Below are positions 1 to 10,757 of a stretch of 64,000 nucleotides of DNA, one piece after another (position 1 is the first letter of the stretch; each line of letters begins with the position of its first letter). The notes below the pieces were generated by a model that was not told where the DNA came from, did no database searches, and saw nothing but the letters and a program-made list of their open reading frames with translations. The position numbers and the translations under genes were made by a program. The stretch lies in the NCBI GenBank assembly GCA_947500055.1, contig CANMQO010000009.1, forward strand, positions 124,001 through 188,000. The letters are read 5' to 3'. This DNA is from an uncultured Paracoccaceae bacterium. GTDB lineage: Bacteria; Pseudomonadota; Alphaproteobacteria; Rhodobacterales; Rhodobacteraceae.

Positions 1-2
1 GC

Positions 3-632
3 AATTTGGCCAAGCTGCGGGATGCAGTGGGTCAAATGCAGGCTGCGGGCATGCAGGCAGAGGCAGTGCAGCTTGATGTTGCCGACGTCGCCACGACAGA
101 GGCCGCCGTTGCGAAAGGCGAGCCTTATGATGTTCTTGTGAACTCTGCCGGGCTGGCCATTCACGGCCCTGCCACCGAGACGACAGAGGCGGATTTTGAC
201 GCAGTTGCCGGGCTGAACATCAAGGGTGCCTATTTCCTGACCCGGGCGGTGGCCAAGGGTCTGATCGCCGCAGGCAAACCGGGCAGCCTGATCAACATCT
301 CAAGCCAGATGGCATTTGTCGGGGGGATCGACCGGGCCGTCTATTGCGCGACGAAACACGCGGTTGAGGGGTTCACCAAGGCGATGGCGATCGAATGGGG
401 CAAGCAGGGGATAAGGGTCAATACGATCTGCCCGACCTTTATCCGCACGCCCCTGACCGAACCGACATTCAGCAACCCGGACCGGGTTGCCTGGATCATG
501 GACAAGATCAAGCTGAACCGCGTGGGCGAGGTGTCCGATATCATGGGGCCTGTCGTCTATCTGGCGTCTGATGCATCGGCCCTGATGACAGGCACGCATA
601 TGCTGATTGATGGCGGCTGGACGGCGGATTGA
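3..632 (+). CDS. SDR family oxidoreductase, 5'-truncated by window edge
   Basis: Frame open to window start; NSAG, S-x12-YCATKHA (YxxxK) and C-terminal DGGWTAD typical of SDRs; the Rossmann GxxxGxG lies off the window. Confidence 0.88.
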   Translation, partial: NLAKLRDAVGQMQAAGMQAEAVQLDVADVATTEAAVAKGEPYDVLVNSAGLAIHGPATETTEADFDAVAGLNIKGAYFLTRAVAKGLIAAGKPGSLINISSQMAFVGGIDRAVYCATKHAVEGFTKAMAIEWGKQGIRVNTICPTFIRTPLTEPTFSNPDRVAWIMDKIKLNRVGEVSDIMGPVVYLASDASALMTGTHMLIDGGWTAD

Positions 633-1636
633 TGGAAAAGGTGACCTCGTTACAGGTGGCCAAACGGGCCGGGGTCAGCCAGTCGGCGGTCAGTCGGGTG
701 TTCACGCCCGGCGCATCGGCAAGTGCCAAGACCGTTGAAAAGGTGCGCAAGGCGGCAGAGGAATTGGGCTATCGGCCCAACATGATGGCCCGCGCCATGA
801 TCACCGGAAAAAGCCGGATCATCGGGCTGGTCGTGGCCTATCTGGATAACCAATTCTATCCGCTGGCCATGGAGCGGCTGTCGAACGCATTGCAGGAACA
901 GGGCTATCACATCCTTGTTTTCACCGCCGATAACAGCCGGGACAACGTCGAAGAAGTGATGAAAGAACTGCTTGATTATCAGGTGGAGGGGATCATCACC
1001 GCCTCTGTCGGGATGAGCAATGATCTGACCGCGCGTTGTGCCGCGGCTGGTATCCCTGTGGTGATGTTCAACCGTGGTCAGGATGGGAATGACGTATCGT
1101 CGGTGACGTCGGCAAATGTTGCCGGAGGGCGCAGGGTGGCGGAATTCCTGTTGGCCTGCGGGCACAGAAACTTTGCCCATATCAGCGGCTGGCAAGGGTC
1201 ATCAACCGGGCGTGACCGGCAAAGCGGGTTTTGCGGTGCGTTGGCCGAACAGGGGATCGTGCCGCAGGTCATCGACGGCATGTATGATCGGGATGCCGCC
1301 GCGGCGGCAACGCGCAAGCTGATGTTGCAGACCGAACCGCCCGATGCGATTTTTGTGGGCAATGACCACATGGCTTTTGCCGTGATGGACACGCTACGCA
1401 GCGGGCTTGGCTTGCGGGTGCCCGATGATGTGGCAGTTGTCGGCTATGATGATGTGCCATTGGCCGCCTGGCCTGCCTATGATCTGACAACCATGCGCCA
1501 ACCGATCAACCGGATGGTTGATACCACCGTCACCACCTTGCTGACCCGGATCGACGAGCCCACCACCCCGACATGCCGGATCGAGATAGAAAGCCCGCTC
1601 ATCCAGCGGCGCAGCACCAGAGGACTGCTGAAATGA
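632..1636 (+). CDS. LacI family transcriptional regulator
   Basis: N-terminal HTH VTSLQVAKRAGVSQSAVSRVF followed by periplasmic-binding-like domain; TGATG overlap with SDR stop. Confidence 0.93.
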   Translation: MEKVTSLQVAKRAGVSQSAVSRVFTPGASASAKTVEKVRKAAEELGYRPNMMARAMITGKSRIIGLVVAYLDNQFYPLAMERLSNALQEQGYHILVFTADNSRDNVEEVMKELLDYQVEGIITASVGMSNDLTARCAAAGIPVVMFNRGQDGNDVSSVTSANVAGGRRVAEFLLACGHRNFAHISGWQGSSTGRDRQSGFCGALAEQGIVPQVIDGMYDRDAAAAATRKLMLQTEPPDAIFVGNDHMAFAVMDTLRSGLGLRVPDDVAVVGYDDVPLAAWPAYDLTTMRQPINRMVDTTVTTLLTRIDEPTTPTCRIEIESPLIQRRSTRGLLK

Positions 1637-2613
1637 AGGGTTTTGAGCCCAAATGGAAGGATCTGCCCGATTACATCATTGGGGTCACCAAGGCGATTTG
1701 GGAAGATCGGGGTGTTGGCACGCTCAATAGCTATTACGCCGCGGATATCCCGGTCCGGTCCCCCATGGGGATCACACGGGGCAATCAGGCGGTCATTGCC
1801 TCGACCATGGCCACAATCAACGAGTTTCCGGATCGGGAGCTTTTGGGCGAAGATGTGATCTGGTCGGGGAGTGATGATGCAGGCTACCTGTCATCGCACC
1901 GGCTTCTGACGAAAGCGACCCATACTGGCAACGGGCAGTTCGGTTCTGCCACAGACAAGCCCTGTCAGGCCTATATCCTTGCCGATTGTGCGGTCAAAGA
2001 GGGTGTCATTTACGATGAATGGCTGGTCCGTGATTATGGCGGGATTGTCCGGCAGTTGGGGATCAATCCGCGCCATTATGCGGCCTGCCTGATTGATCGC
2101 GAGGGTGGGGCGCAAAACGCCAACCCGCCCTTCACCCCTGCGGCGGATGTGGATGGCGGATATCATGGCACCGGCAATGACAACAGCTGGGGTCAACGCT
2201 ATGCCGCGACGCTGACCCGGATCATGGACCATGACTTCGCGCATATCCGTGACAGCTATGACCGGGCGGTGCTTGGTGAATATGCCGGGGCCAATCGGGT
2301 TGCGGGTTGGGATGGCGTGCTGGCCTTTTGGGTCGGGTTGCGGGCATCCTTTTCGCACGCGACCTTCAAAATCCACCACCGGATCGGGATGGATGCGGAT
2401 ATGATGCCGCCCCGCGCCGCGATCCGTTGGTCGCTGGATGGGGTGCATGATGGCTGGGGCAGTTTCGGCGAACCAACGGGCGCGCCTGTGCATGTCATGG
2501 GCATGTGCCACGCGGAGTTCGGGCCATATGGGCCGGATGGTATCGGGCTGCGCCGTGAGTTCGCGCTTTATGATGAGGTTGCGATCTGGAAACAGATCCT
2601 GATGCATATGTGA
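1633..2613 (+). CDS. SnoaL-like / NTF2-fold ester cyclase family protein
   Basis: 326 aa from ATG 1633 (ATGA overlap with LacI stop); SnoaL-like sequence (GVGTLNSYYAADIPVRSPMGITRGNQAV). Confidence 0.65.
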   Translation: MKGFEPKWKDLPDYIIGVTKAIWEDRGVGTLNSYYAADIPVRSPMGITRGNQAVIASTMATINEFPDRELLGEDVIWSGSDDAGYLSSHRLLTKATHTGNGQFGSATDKPCQAYILADCAVKEGVIYDEWLVRDYGGIVRQLGINPRHYAACLIDREGGAQNANPPFTPAADVDGGYHGTGNDNSWGQRYAATLTRIMDHDFAHIRDSYDRAVLGEYAGANRVAGWDGVLAFWVGLRASFSHATFKIHHRIGMDADMMPPRAAIRWSLDGVHDGWGSFGEPTGAPVHVMGMCHAEFGPYGPDGIGLRREFALYDEVAIWKQILMHM

Positions 2614-2709
2614 CCTATCCCAGCGGGGTTGTCACCGTTCCGCATTCGACGGTTGGCCAACGCGCTGTTTTGGCCCATGTAAGGCGTCGACGAGAATGAA
2701 AGCCTGCCC

Positions 2710-4125
2710 ATGCTGAACCCTTTGACACCCGCCTTCGAAGCGCGACTGCGCGACCTGTTGCCCGCATCCGCGATCAAGGCCGATACTGCCCCGTATCTGA
2801 TCGAGCCGCGTGGGCGTTGGCAGGGGCAGGGCTTTGTCGTGGCCCCGGGATCCACCGCGGACGTGGCCGCCGTGGTCAGGGCCTGCGCTGCCGCGCGGGT
2901 TGCGGTTGTTCCCTATGGCGGCGGCACCGGGCTTGTCGGCGGGCAACTGATGGCGGAAGGCCCCGCACCGGTCATTTTGTCGTTGGAACGGATGAACCGG
3001 ATCCGTGAAGTCTACCCAACGGAGAACGTGCTGGTCTGCGATGCGGGGGTGATCCTTGCCGACGTCCAGAAAGCGGCAGAGGCGGTCGGGCGCTTGTTTC
3101 CCCTCTCGCTTGCTTCTGAAGGGTCGGCGCGGATTGGTGGGTTGCTGTCCACCAATGCGGGTGGGGTCAATGTGCTGCGCTATGGCAATGCCCGCGCGCA
3201 ATGTCTGGGGTTGGAGGTTGTGCGCCCCGATGGGACAATCTGGAACGGGCTGACCCGTCTGCGCAAGGATAACACCGGATATGATCTGCGTAATCTGATG
3301 ATCGGGGCAGAAGGAACGCTGGGGGTTATCACAGGCGCTGCGCTGAAGCTGGCACCGCGCCCGGCGGGCGTTGGGGCGGCGATGATGGCCGTCGCTTCAC
3401 CCAGGGCGGCACTGGAATTGCTGGCGCTGGCCGGAGAACAGATTGGGGAAGCTGTTTCAGCCTTCGAAATCATTCACCGCCAGGGCTTTGACTTTCTCGC
3501 CGAGGTGGGCCCGCAGATCAAGCAACCTTTTGCTGAAATACCGGAATGGTGCGTGCTGATCGATGTGGGCCTGCCTGCGGGATTGGCACCGGATGCGGCG
3601 CTGGAGGCCCTTTTTGCTGCCGGGGCCGAGTGTGGGTTGGTCACGGATGGGGTTATCGCCCAAAGTCATGCGCAACGTCAGGACCTTTGGACCATCCGCG
3701 AAAGCATCCCCGAGGCAAACCGGCGGATCGGGTCGATCAGTTCACATGATATCGCGGTGCCGCTCAGCGCGATCCCGGTCTTCATTGATGAGGGGGCAAA
3801 GGTGCTGGCCCGCATCGGGGCGTTCCGCATCAACTGTTTTGGTCATCTGGGCGACGGAAACCTGCATTACAACGTGTTTCCCATGCCCGGTCGCACCCGC
3901 GCCGATCACGCGGCGGACCGCGCCTTGGTCAAGCAGGCGGTGCATGATCTGGTCCATGCGATGGACGGATCGGTAAGTGCCGAGCACGGGATCGGGCGGC
4001 TGAAAACCGATGATCTGGAAGCCTATGGCGATCCTGCCAAACTGGCGATGTTGCGATCGATCAAGGATGCGCTGGACCCGCTGGGGATCATGAACCCCGG
4101 GGCGGTTCTGCGAGATCAGGATTAG
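2710..4125 (+). CDS. FAD-binding oxidase (D-lactate dehydrogenase / GlcD type)
   Basis: PYGGGTGLVGGQ FAD-binding motif, GAEGTLGVITGAALKL, C-terminal SAEHGIGRLK. Confidence 0.9.
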   Translation: MLNPLTPAFEARLRDLLPASAIKADTAPYLIEPRGRWQGQGFVVAPGSTADVAAVVRACAAARVAVVPYGGGTGLVGGQLMAEGPAPVILSLERMNRIREVYPTENVLVCDAGVILADVQKAAEAVGRLFPLSLASEGSARIGGLLSTNAGGVNVLRYGNARAQCLGLEVVRPDGTIWNGLTRLRKDNTGYDLRNLMIGAEGTLGVITGAALKLAPRPAGVGAAMMAVASPRAALELLALAGEQIGEAVSAFEIIHRQGFDFLAEVGPQIKQPFAEIPEWCVLIDVGLPAGLAPDAALEALFAAGAECGLVTDGVIAQSHAQRQDLWTIRESIPEANRRIGSISSHDIAVPLSAIPVFIDEGAKVLARIGAFRINCFGHLGDGNLHYNVFPMPGRTRADHAADRALVKQAVHDLVHAMDGSVSAEHGIGRLKTDDLEAYGDPAKLAMLRSIKDALDPLGIMNPGAVLRDQD

Positions 4126-4204
4126 GTAGAAAGCCCCGGTGCTATCTTTTTTCCTGCAAATATGCTAACAGGCGCGAAAGTTATTTGATCAAAGGACCGG
4201 ACGG

Positions 4205-5221
4205 GTGAACGCTCGATTTGTTCCGGTGCGATATTTTTTCATCGCGCTTGTGCCAATACTTATCTTCTATCAGGACTCCGTGATCACGGATCATTTCCTG
4301 ACGGCTGAGTTGCAACTTGGCCCGGAGATCCTGAGTGATGAGCAGCCTTGGCTGGAAACGGCAGGCCGGTTGCGCTTTCTGGGGGCGACCTGGTTTTTTG
4401 CGGCGCTCGCATTGCTGGTGTTTGTGCTTGTGCTGCGCGACCTGATCCAGCCGACACATCCCGGGACACGGATTGCAGCTGTGGTCGTTCTGGTGCTGAT
4501 CTTTGGACTGGCCATGTCGCCGAGCCTGGAGTTTGCACTGAACCCTGACAAGCCGCGCAATTATGATCGGCTTGGTGGCGCATTGTTCGAGGCCGCATTG
4601 GGGCGGGGGTCATTGCCCGGCTGCCTTGGCCCGGATGACCGATGGCTTCTGGGTCTGTGCGGCGAAAGACCGGTTATTTCGCTTTTGAACAGGATGATGG
4701 ATGTGATCAATTTCTTTGCCGGGCTTGGCGTCGGGGCATTGATCGTCGGGATGGTTCTGTGTCTGGAACGGCAGATCGCGACCGGGCTGGAACAAAGGGC
4801 CGCCCAATTGCGGCGCAATCTGAACCGGATGCAACGATGGCTATACCTGTCCGGGCTGGTGCTGACTTTCGGCATTTTCTTTGCGACGAGCTGGATGCGC
4901 TGGCCGCTGCTGATGGTGGCAAAGGAACATGTGGATGCCTATGCCGCCGTGATCTCGGCGGCGTCGCTTTATACGGGGCTCTATTTTTCGCTGCTGATCC
5001 TCAGCTTTTACCTGCCGGTTGCCCTGATCCTTGAGGGGCGCCGGCGCATGCTGATCGGGTTGGCCGCAGCGGATGAGACGCTGAAGGACGCGAAGAAAAG
5101 GGAAGAGTGGCTTAAGCTGCGGGGATTGCTGCGTGAGCCAGCTGATGTCTACAAAACCGCTTTCGCGCTGGCCGCGCCGATCCTTGCCGCATTTGCGGGC
5201 AACGTGCCGATCGCGATCTAG
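4205..5221 (+). CDS. Hypothetical multi-spanning membrane protein
   Basis: 338 aa ORF with several hydrophobic segments; GTG start; no family recognised. Confidence 0.6.
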   Translation: MNARFVPVRYFFIALVPILIFYQDSVITDHFLTAELQLGPEILSDEQPWLETAGRLRFLGATWFFAALALLVFVLVLRDLIQPTHPGTRIAAVVVLVLIFGLAMSPSLEFALNPDKPRNYDRLGGALFEAALGRGSLPGCLGPDDRWLLGLCGERPVISLLNRMMDVINFFAGLGVGALIVGMVLCLERQIATGLEQRAAQLRRNLNRMQRWLYLSGLVLTFGIFFATSWMRWPLLMVAKEHVDAYAAVISAASLYTGLYFSLLILSFYLPVALILEGRRRMLIGLAAADETLKDAKKREEWLKLRGLLREPADVYKTAFALAAPILAAFAGNVPIAI

Positions 5222-5232
5222 CAAGGGCAGGT

Positions 5233-5257
5233 GAAAAATCTGCGCCGCAGATTTTTC
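5233..5257. repeat. Palindrome GAAAAATCTGCG-C-CGCAGATTTTTC (element copy A, GC-type half)
   Basis: Perfect 12-bp arms, 1-nt centre, read directly from sequence. Confidence 0.9.
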
Positions 5258-5302
5258 GGGCTGTGCCGGGGTGTTGGCAAAGCGTCCCTTGGGTGCAGCA
5301 CC

Positions 5303-5325
5303 AAAAAATCTGTGACAGATTTTTT
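5303..5325. repeat. Palindrome AAAAAATCTGT-G-ACAGATTTTTT (element copy A, GT-type half)
   Basis: Perfect 11-bp arms, 1-nt centre. Confidence 0.9.
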
Positions 5326-5335
5326 TTACGTCGCT

Positions 5336-5866
5336 TCAATCACCGTCGAATGCGCAGAGGGCATGGACGTTCATATCAAGCGCCTCCAGTTTCCTGCGCC
5401 CGCCCAGATCGGGCAGATCGATGATAAAGGCGCAGCCAATCACCTCGGCCCCCATCCGTTCGATCAGCTTGATCCCGGCCTCTGCCGTGCCGCCTGTGGC
5501 CAGAAGATCATCAACCAGCAACACTTTTTCCCCGGCCTGCAGCGCGTCGTCATGGACCTCCATGATCGCCTCGCCATATTCGAGCGTGTAGCTCTGCTCG
5601 ATGGTTTTCCCCGGTAGTTTACCCTTTTTGCGGATTGGCACGAAGCCGACCGAAAGCTGATGCGCGATGGCCCCGCCAAGGATGAACCCCCGCGCCTCAA
5701 GCCCGACAACCTTATCAATCGGTTGCCCCGCATAGGGGTGCAACAGTTGGTCAATCGCGATCCGGAACCCACGTGGGTCATTGAAGAGCGTGGTCACATC
5801 CCGGAACATGATCCCGTCATGCGGGAAATCGGGGATCGTGCGGATGTAGTCTTGGACAGTTTTCAT
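5336..5866 (-). CDS. apt: Adenine phosphoribosyltransferase
   Basis: PRPP motif [31 protein letters not shown]. Confidence 0.96.
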   Translation of the reverse strand: MKTVQDYIRTIPDFPHDGIMFRDVTTLFNDPRGFRIAIDQLLHPYAGQPIDKVVGLEARGFILGGAIAHQLSVGFVPIRKKGKLPGKTIEQSYTLEYGEAIMEVHDDALQAGEKVLLVDDLLATGGTAEAGIKLIERMGAEVIGCAFIIDLPDLGGRRKLEALDMNVHALCAFDGD

Positions 5867-5876
5867 GGATTGCTTT

Positions 5877-6743
5877 CTAAAGAACGCGGCCAGCGATGGC
5901 GTCGAGTTTGGCGGTCAGGGCGAGGTCCCGTTTATCGGGGGCGGTCATCAGCGCATATTCCAACGCGCGGTCGCAGCCATGCGGGCAAGGCGCGCGGTCC
6001 GGACCAAGCAGGGCGGGCAGGCGGCTGACAAGGTCTTGCGCCTTTGTCCCATTGCCTTGCAGTGTCCTGATTACGTCGCTGACATCAACGGCCCCGTGAT
6101 CAGGGTGCCAGCTGTCATAATCGGTGACCATGGCGATGGAGGCGTAGCAAATCTCCGCCTCGCGGGCGAGTTTCGCCTCGGGCATATTGGTCATGCCGAT
6201 CACATGGCAGCCCCATTCGCGGTAGAGCTTGCTTTCGGCCTGTGACGAAAACTGCGGTCCTTCCATGGCCAGATAGGTGCCGCCACGGTGGATCGTGATT
6301 CCTGCGTCCCGTCCGGCGGTCTCGCAGGCGTCGGATAGCCGATCGCAGGTTGGATGCGCCACGCTGACATGGGCCACACAACCGGTCCCGAAGAAGGACT
6401 TTTCGCGGGCGAAGGTCCGGTCGATGAACTGATCGACAATCACAAAATCGCCCGGTGCCATTTCCTCGCGGAATGAGCCGCAGGCGCTGACGCTGATGAT
6501 GTCGGTGACGCCCAGCCGTTTCATGGCGTCGATATTGGCGCGGTAGGGGACTGTTGTTGGCGAATGCACATGCCCGCGCCCGTGCCGCGGCAGGAACGCC
6601 ATGGGCACGTCATGCAGCACGCCGGTCAGGATAGCATCCGAAGGGGTGCCCCACGGGCTATCGACATGGACCCATGTCGGATCCCGCAACCCATCCATGT
6701 TGTAGATACCGGAACCACCGATGATGCCGATTTTGGTTTGCAT
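5877..6743 (-). CDS. mtnP: S-methyl-5'-thioadenosine phosphorylase
   Basis: [40 protein letters not shown] motifs of MTAP. Confidence 0.95.
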   Translation of the reverse strand: MQTKIGIIGGSGIYNMDGLRDPTWVHVDSPWGTPSDAILTGVLHDVPMAFLPRHGRGHVHSPTTVPYRANIDAMKRLGVTDIISVSACGSFREEMAPGDFVIVDQFIDRTFAREKSFFGTGCVAHVSVAHPTCDRLSDACETAGRDAGITIHRGGTYLAMEGPQFSSQAESKLYREWGCHVIGMTNMPEAKLAREAEICYASIAMVTDYDSWHPDHGAVDVSDVIRTLQGNGTKAQDLVSRLPALLGPDRAPCPHGCDRALEYALMTAPDKRDLALTAKLDAIAGRVL

Positions 6744-6916
6744 GGGTCACCTCGTCTTAGCCAACATCAAGGACACTGGAGCGGAATGAAAGAAAAGTGA
6801 ACCCTGCGCGCCGTGCCGATGCGGCAACAGCCGCATTTGTGACATCTGGAAGGGGTGACAAGTGCCCATCGGTCGTTTAGGGCACGCGGATACTTCCCCC
6901 TTTGACAGGACTTGTT

Positions 6917-8542
6917 ATGGCCCGCGCACTCTTGGCGAGTTTCGCTGAAAACCTTTCACTTCGTGATCCCAATGCACCGCTGACACCCGGGCAGGTCCGC
7001 GTCGAAATGTTGTCGGGCCTGACGGTGGCACTTGCCTTGGTGCCCGAGGCGGTTGCCTTTGCCTTTGTCGCCGGGGTGGAACCACTTGTTGGGCTTTACG
7101 CAGCCTTTATCGTGGGGTTGATCACGGCTGTTTTTGGTGGTCGCCCGGGTATGATTTCCGGGGCCACAGGGGCACTGGCCGTGGTGATGGTCAGCCTTGT
7201 GGCGCAGCATGGGGTTGAGTACCTCTTTGCGACGGTCGTTCTGATGGGGCTGATCCAGCTTGTTGTGGGCGTCATGCGCTGGGGCAAGTTTATTCGACTT
7301 GTGCCGCATCCTGTGATGCTTGGCTTTGTGAACGGGCTGGCGATTGTTATTTTTCTGGCGCAATTGGGCCAGTTTCAGGTGCCGGGGTCCGCCCATGGTG
7401 GCGGCGGGCACGGGATGGCCAATGGTGAATGGCTGACCGGTTGGCCACTTTATCTGATGCTGGGGCTGGTGGGCCTGACCATGTTCATTATCTGGGCGAT
7501 GCCCAAGATCACAAATGCCGTGCCAGCGCCGCTGGCGGGTATCGCGATTGTGGCGGCCATTGTGATCGGCTTTGGCCTTGATGTGCCGCTGGTGGGTGAT
7601 CTGGCCAGTATTGAGGGCGGGCTGCCGCCCTTCCACGTTCCAGCCGTCCCCATGACATTGGAAACGTTTGAGATCATCCTGCCCTATGCGTTGATCCTTG
7701 CCGCGATTGGTCTGATCGAAAGTTTGCTGACCCTGAACCTTGTCGGCGAAATGACGGGTAAGCGCGGCGGGGCCAGTCAGGAATGTCTGGCACAGGGTGC
7801 CGCCAATACGGTCACCGGCTTTTTCGGTGGCATGGGCGGTTGTGCGATGATCGGGCAGTCGATGATCAACGTCAAATCCGGCGGTCGGACCCGTATCGCA
7901 GGCATCGCGGCGGCGCTGTTCCTGCTGGCCTTCATTCTGTTTGCAAGCAGTCTGATCGAACAGATCCCACTGGCTGCGCTAGTCGGCGTGATGTTCATGG
8001 TCGTCATCGGGACATTCGCCTGGAACTCCCTGCGTATCCTGCGCAAGGTGCCGCGCACGGATGGGTTTGTGACCATTCTGGTGACGATTGTCACCGTGGC
8101 CACAGATCTTGCCACTGCCGTGGTTGTTGGTGTCATTGTGTCAGCGCTGGCCTATGCGTGGAGCAACGCCACCCGCATCCATGCCATCAAGCGTGAAAGC
8201 CGCACAGCGGCGGGTGCGCAGGTTTACGAAATTCAGGGACCGCTGTTTTTTGGGTCGACAGACGGGTTCATGGAAATCTTCGATGTGGAGAGCGACCCGG
8301 ATGTGGTGATCGTCGATTTTGCAGCGAGCCGTGTGGCGGACCAGTCTGCCCTGCAGGCCATCGAAGCGGTGGCCCAGAGATATGAGGAAGCAGGCAAGAT
8401 CATCCAGTTGCGCCACCTGAGCCGCGATTGCCATGAACTGCTGTCCAAGGCAGGTCACCTGATGGTCGATAGCGATGATGACCCGGACTATGAACTTGCT
8501 GTCGATTACGGGGTAAAGACCGGGATCATCGGCGGGCACTGA
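6917..8542 (+). CDS. SulP/SLC26 family anion transporter with STAS domain
   Basis: SulP membrane domain (SGLTVALALVPEAVAFAFVAGV) and C-terminal STAS-like region (ADQSALQAIEAV). Confidence 0.92.
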   Translation: MARALLASFAENLSLRDPNAPLTPGQVRVEMLSGLTVALALVPEAVAFAFVAGVEPLVGLYAAFIVGLITAVFGGRPGMISGATGALAVVMVSLVAQHGVEYLFATVVLMGLIQLVVGVMRWGKFIRLVPHPVMLGFVNGLAIVIFLAQLGQFQVPGSAHGGGGHGMANGEWLTGWPLYLMLGLVGLTMFIIWAMPKITNAVPAPLAGIAIVAAIVIGFGLDVPLVGDLASIEGGLPPFHVPAVPMTLETFEIILPYALILAAIGLIESLLTLNLVGEMTGKRGGASQECLAQGAANTVTGFFGGMGGCAMIGQSMINVKSGGRTRIAGIAAALFLLAFILFASSLIEQIPLAALVGVMFMVVIGTFAWNSLRILRKVPRTDGFVTILVTIVTVATDLATAVVVGVIVSALAYAWSNATRIHAIKRESRTAAGAQVYEIQGPLFFGSTDGFMEIFDVESDPDVVIVDFAASRVADQSALQAIEAVAQRYEEAGKIIQLRHLSRDCHELLSKAGHLMVDSDDDPDYELAVDYGVKTGIIGGH

Positions 8543-8640
8543 CCCCTTGAAGCGGGGTATCGACACACCTAAATCCACGCTGCGTCCGCAGGCCGACGGC
8601 GCGGCAGATTGTTGCAGGTTTCGGCCACGGACCCGTCATC

Positions 8641-9570
8641 ATGCTGGTTGATGTCCTTTTTGTTCTGGGCGGCCTTGTCGCGCTGTTTCTGGGTGGTGAT
8701 GCACTGGTTCGCGGGTCGGTGGTTGTGGCTACGCGGGCGGGGCTTTCGCCCCTTGTTATCGGGCTGACACTGGTTGGTTTTGGGACGTCAGTGCCAGAAT
8801 TGATGACCAGCCTGATTGCGGCGTTTGATGGGCTGCCGGGTATTGCGCTGGGCAATGTCATGGGCAGCAACATCGCCAATATCCTGTTGATCCTGGGCCT
8901 GTCGGCGGTGATTGCCCCGGTTGCGGCGGCGGCTGTCAAGGGTCGCGACGGCTTGGTCATGTTGGCGGTGACAGCACTTTGCGTCGGGCTGATGCTGATG
9001 GGCCAGATCGGGCCGCTGGCCGGCCTGTTCTGTGTCGGGTTCCTGCTGGTTTATCTGTTTGTCACATTGCGCTGGGGACAGGGGGAGCCGCCCGCCGAAG
9101 CCACGGCGGCAAATCGACCGCTTTGGGTGGGCTTTGGTCTGTTTCTTGCCGGGCTGTTGGGTGTGCTTCTGGGGGCCAAATTGCTGGTTGACGGGGCGAG
9201 TACCATTGCCGCCGCTTTCAGTGTCTCAAACGCGGTCATCGGCTTGACGGTCGTGGCTGTTGGTACATCGCTGCCGGAGCTGGTGACGTCGGTCATCGCG
9301 GCCCGCAAAGGGCAGGGCGAGATGGCGGTTGGCAATGTCATCGGCTCCAACATCTTTAATGTCTTGGGTATTCTGGGGATCACGGCACTTGTGCATCCAC
9401 TGGCGGTGCCTGCGGATATGCTGGGGCTGAACCTGTGGGTGTTGGTCGCCGCCGCCGTGGCCCCGTTGGTGGTCGTATTGGCTTTTGGCCGGATCAGCAG
9501 ATCCGCCGGCCTGGCCATGGTGCTGGGCTATGCCGCTTACACATCCGTGCTAGTCATCGGGGCGCTCTAG
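8641..9570 (+). CDS. Calcium/sodium antiporter, CaCA family (YrbG-like)
   Basis: Two alpha repeats: [12 protein letters not shown]...[16 protein letters not shown] and [12 protein letters not shown]...[16 protein letters not shown]. Confidence 0.94.
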   Translation: MLVDVLFVLGGLVALFLGGDALVRGSVVVATRAGLSPLVIGLTLVGFGTSVPELMTSLIAAFDGLPGIALGNVMGSNIANILLILGLSAVIAPVAAAAVKGRDGLVMLAVTALCVGLMLMGQIGPLAGLFCVGFLLVYLFVTLRWGQGEPPAEATAANRPLWVGFGLFLAGLLGVLLGAKLLVDGASTIAAAFSVSNAVIGLTVVAVGTSLPELVTSVIAARKGQGEMAVGNVIGSNIFNVLGILGITALVHPLAVPADMLGLNLWVLVAAAVAPLVVVLAFGRISRSAGLAMVLGYAAYTSVLVIGAL

Positions 9571-10155
9571 GCTGAACACCTCTCGGATCACCGAATAGTC
9601 GCGGTAGCCCAGACGGGTCAGCGGGTTGAAGGTGGTCACGTCGAATTTGCCGTCCACGATGCAATTGTCGCGTAGATGGATACCTGTCACCTCGCCGAAT
9701 ACGGTGAAATTCGCCGCGCCGGGCAATTGCACGATCTGGGTCAGCTTGCATTCCAGCGTGGCCGGTGCATTGGCTATGCGCGGGCAGTTGATAGTTGTGC
9801 ATTCCGTCTTGTCGATCCCTGCCAGTGCGAATTCGTCAGTGTCCCGCGCCCATGGGCCTGACGTCTGATTCATGACGTCACGCGCGGCATATTCCACAAT
9901 GTTGACCGCAAAGACGCCGGTGTCGCGGATATTGCCAACGCTGTCCTTGGTATCGCCCCGGTCGGGCTTGGCGCTGGTTGAGGCGAACATCACCTGTGGC
10001 GGTTCATAAGCCACGGCGTTGAAGAAGGAATAAGGCGCCAGATTGTCCTTTCCGTCTGCCCCGCGCGTCGAAACCCAACCGATGGGGCGGGGGGTGACGA
10101 CGGCGTTGAATGGGTTATGGGGCAGGCCGTGGCCATTTTTGGGTTCGTAAAACAT
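9550..10155 (-). CDS. Flavin reductase family protein
   Basis: [35 protein letters not shown]...[16 protein letters not shown]; start reset to MFYEP. Confidence 0.88.
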   Translation of the reverse strand: MFYEPKNGHGLPHNPFNAVVTPRPIGWVSTRGADGKDNLAPYSFFNAVAYEPPQVMFASTSAKPDRGDTKDSVGNIRDTGVFAVNIVEYAARDVMNQTSGPWARDTDEFALAGIDKTECTTINCPRIANAPATLECKLTQIVQLPGAANFTVFGEVTGIHLRDNCIVDGKFDVTTFNPLTRLGYRDYSVIREVFSLERPDD

Positions 10156-10225
10156 GTGGCGGCCTTTTCGTTCCGTTTGCCAAGGGGTAGCGTCGGCATT
10201 GAGGTTTGGCCAGACGAAAGACAAG

Positions 10226-10726
10226 ATGCAACAAACGGCGATGACTCTGGCCGAGGAAACGGCGGATGACTGGTGGGAGGTTGAGGCGCTTTACGACCTT
10301 TGCTTTGCGCCGGGCAGGTCGGCCTTGTCATCCTATCGGCTGCGGGATGGCGTTCCACCGATCGCACCGCTTTGTCTGACCGCCCGTGACCCCGATGGGG
10401 TTCTCGCCGGTGCAGTACGCAACTGGCCTGTGCGGGTGGGTGGTGCGCTGACTGTGCTTTTGGGGCCCATCGCCGTGCATCCGACCCGGCAGGGTGAGGG
10501 GCTGGCATCGCTGCTGATGTGGCAATGTCTGGAAATCGCCCGCAATGCGGGATGGGAACGGATCATGCTGGTAGGAGATGCGCCATATTATGGCCGTTTC
10601 GGTTTTGAACGTCTGGATGGCGTGATCATGCCGCCGCCCACGAACCCCGCCCGCGTGCTGGGTTTGTCCTTGCTTGACGGGGCATGGGATGGGGTGGCCG
10701 GGCCTGTGACATCAATGCAAGATTGA
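10226..10726 (+). CDS. GNAT family N-acetyltransferase
   Basis: LLGPIAVHPTRQGEGLASLLM acetyl-CoA motif; YYGRFGFER. Confidence 0.9.
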   Translation: MQQTAMTLAEETADDWWEVEALYDLCFAPGRSALSSYRLRDGVPPIAPLCLTARDPDGVLAGAVRNWPVRVGGALTVLLGPIAVHPTRQGEGLASLLMWQCLEIARNAGWERIMLVGDAPYYGRFGFERLDGVIMPPPTNPARVLGLSLLDGAWDGVAGPVTSMQD

Positions 10727-10757
10727 AAACCCGGCAACCCGTGCCCATCTGAAGGGC

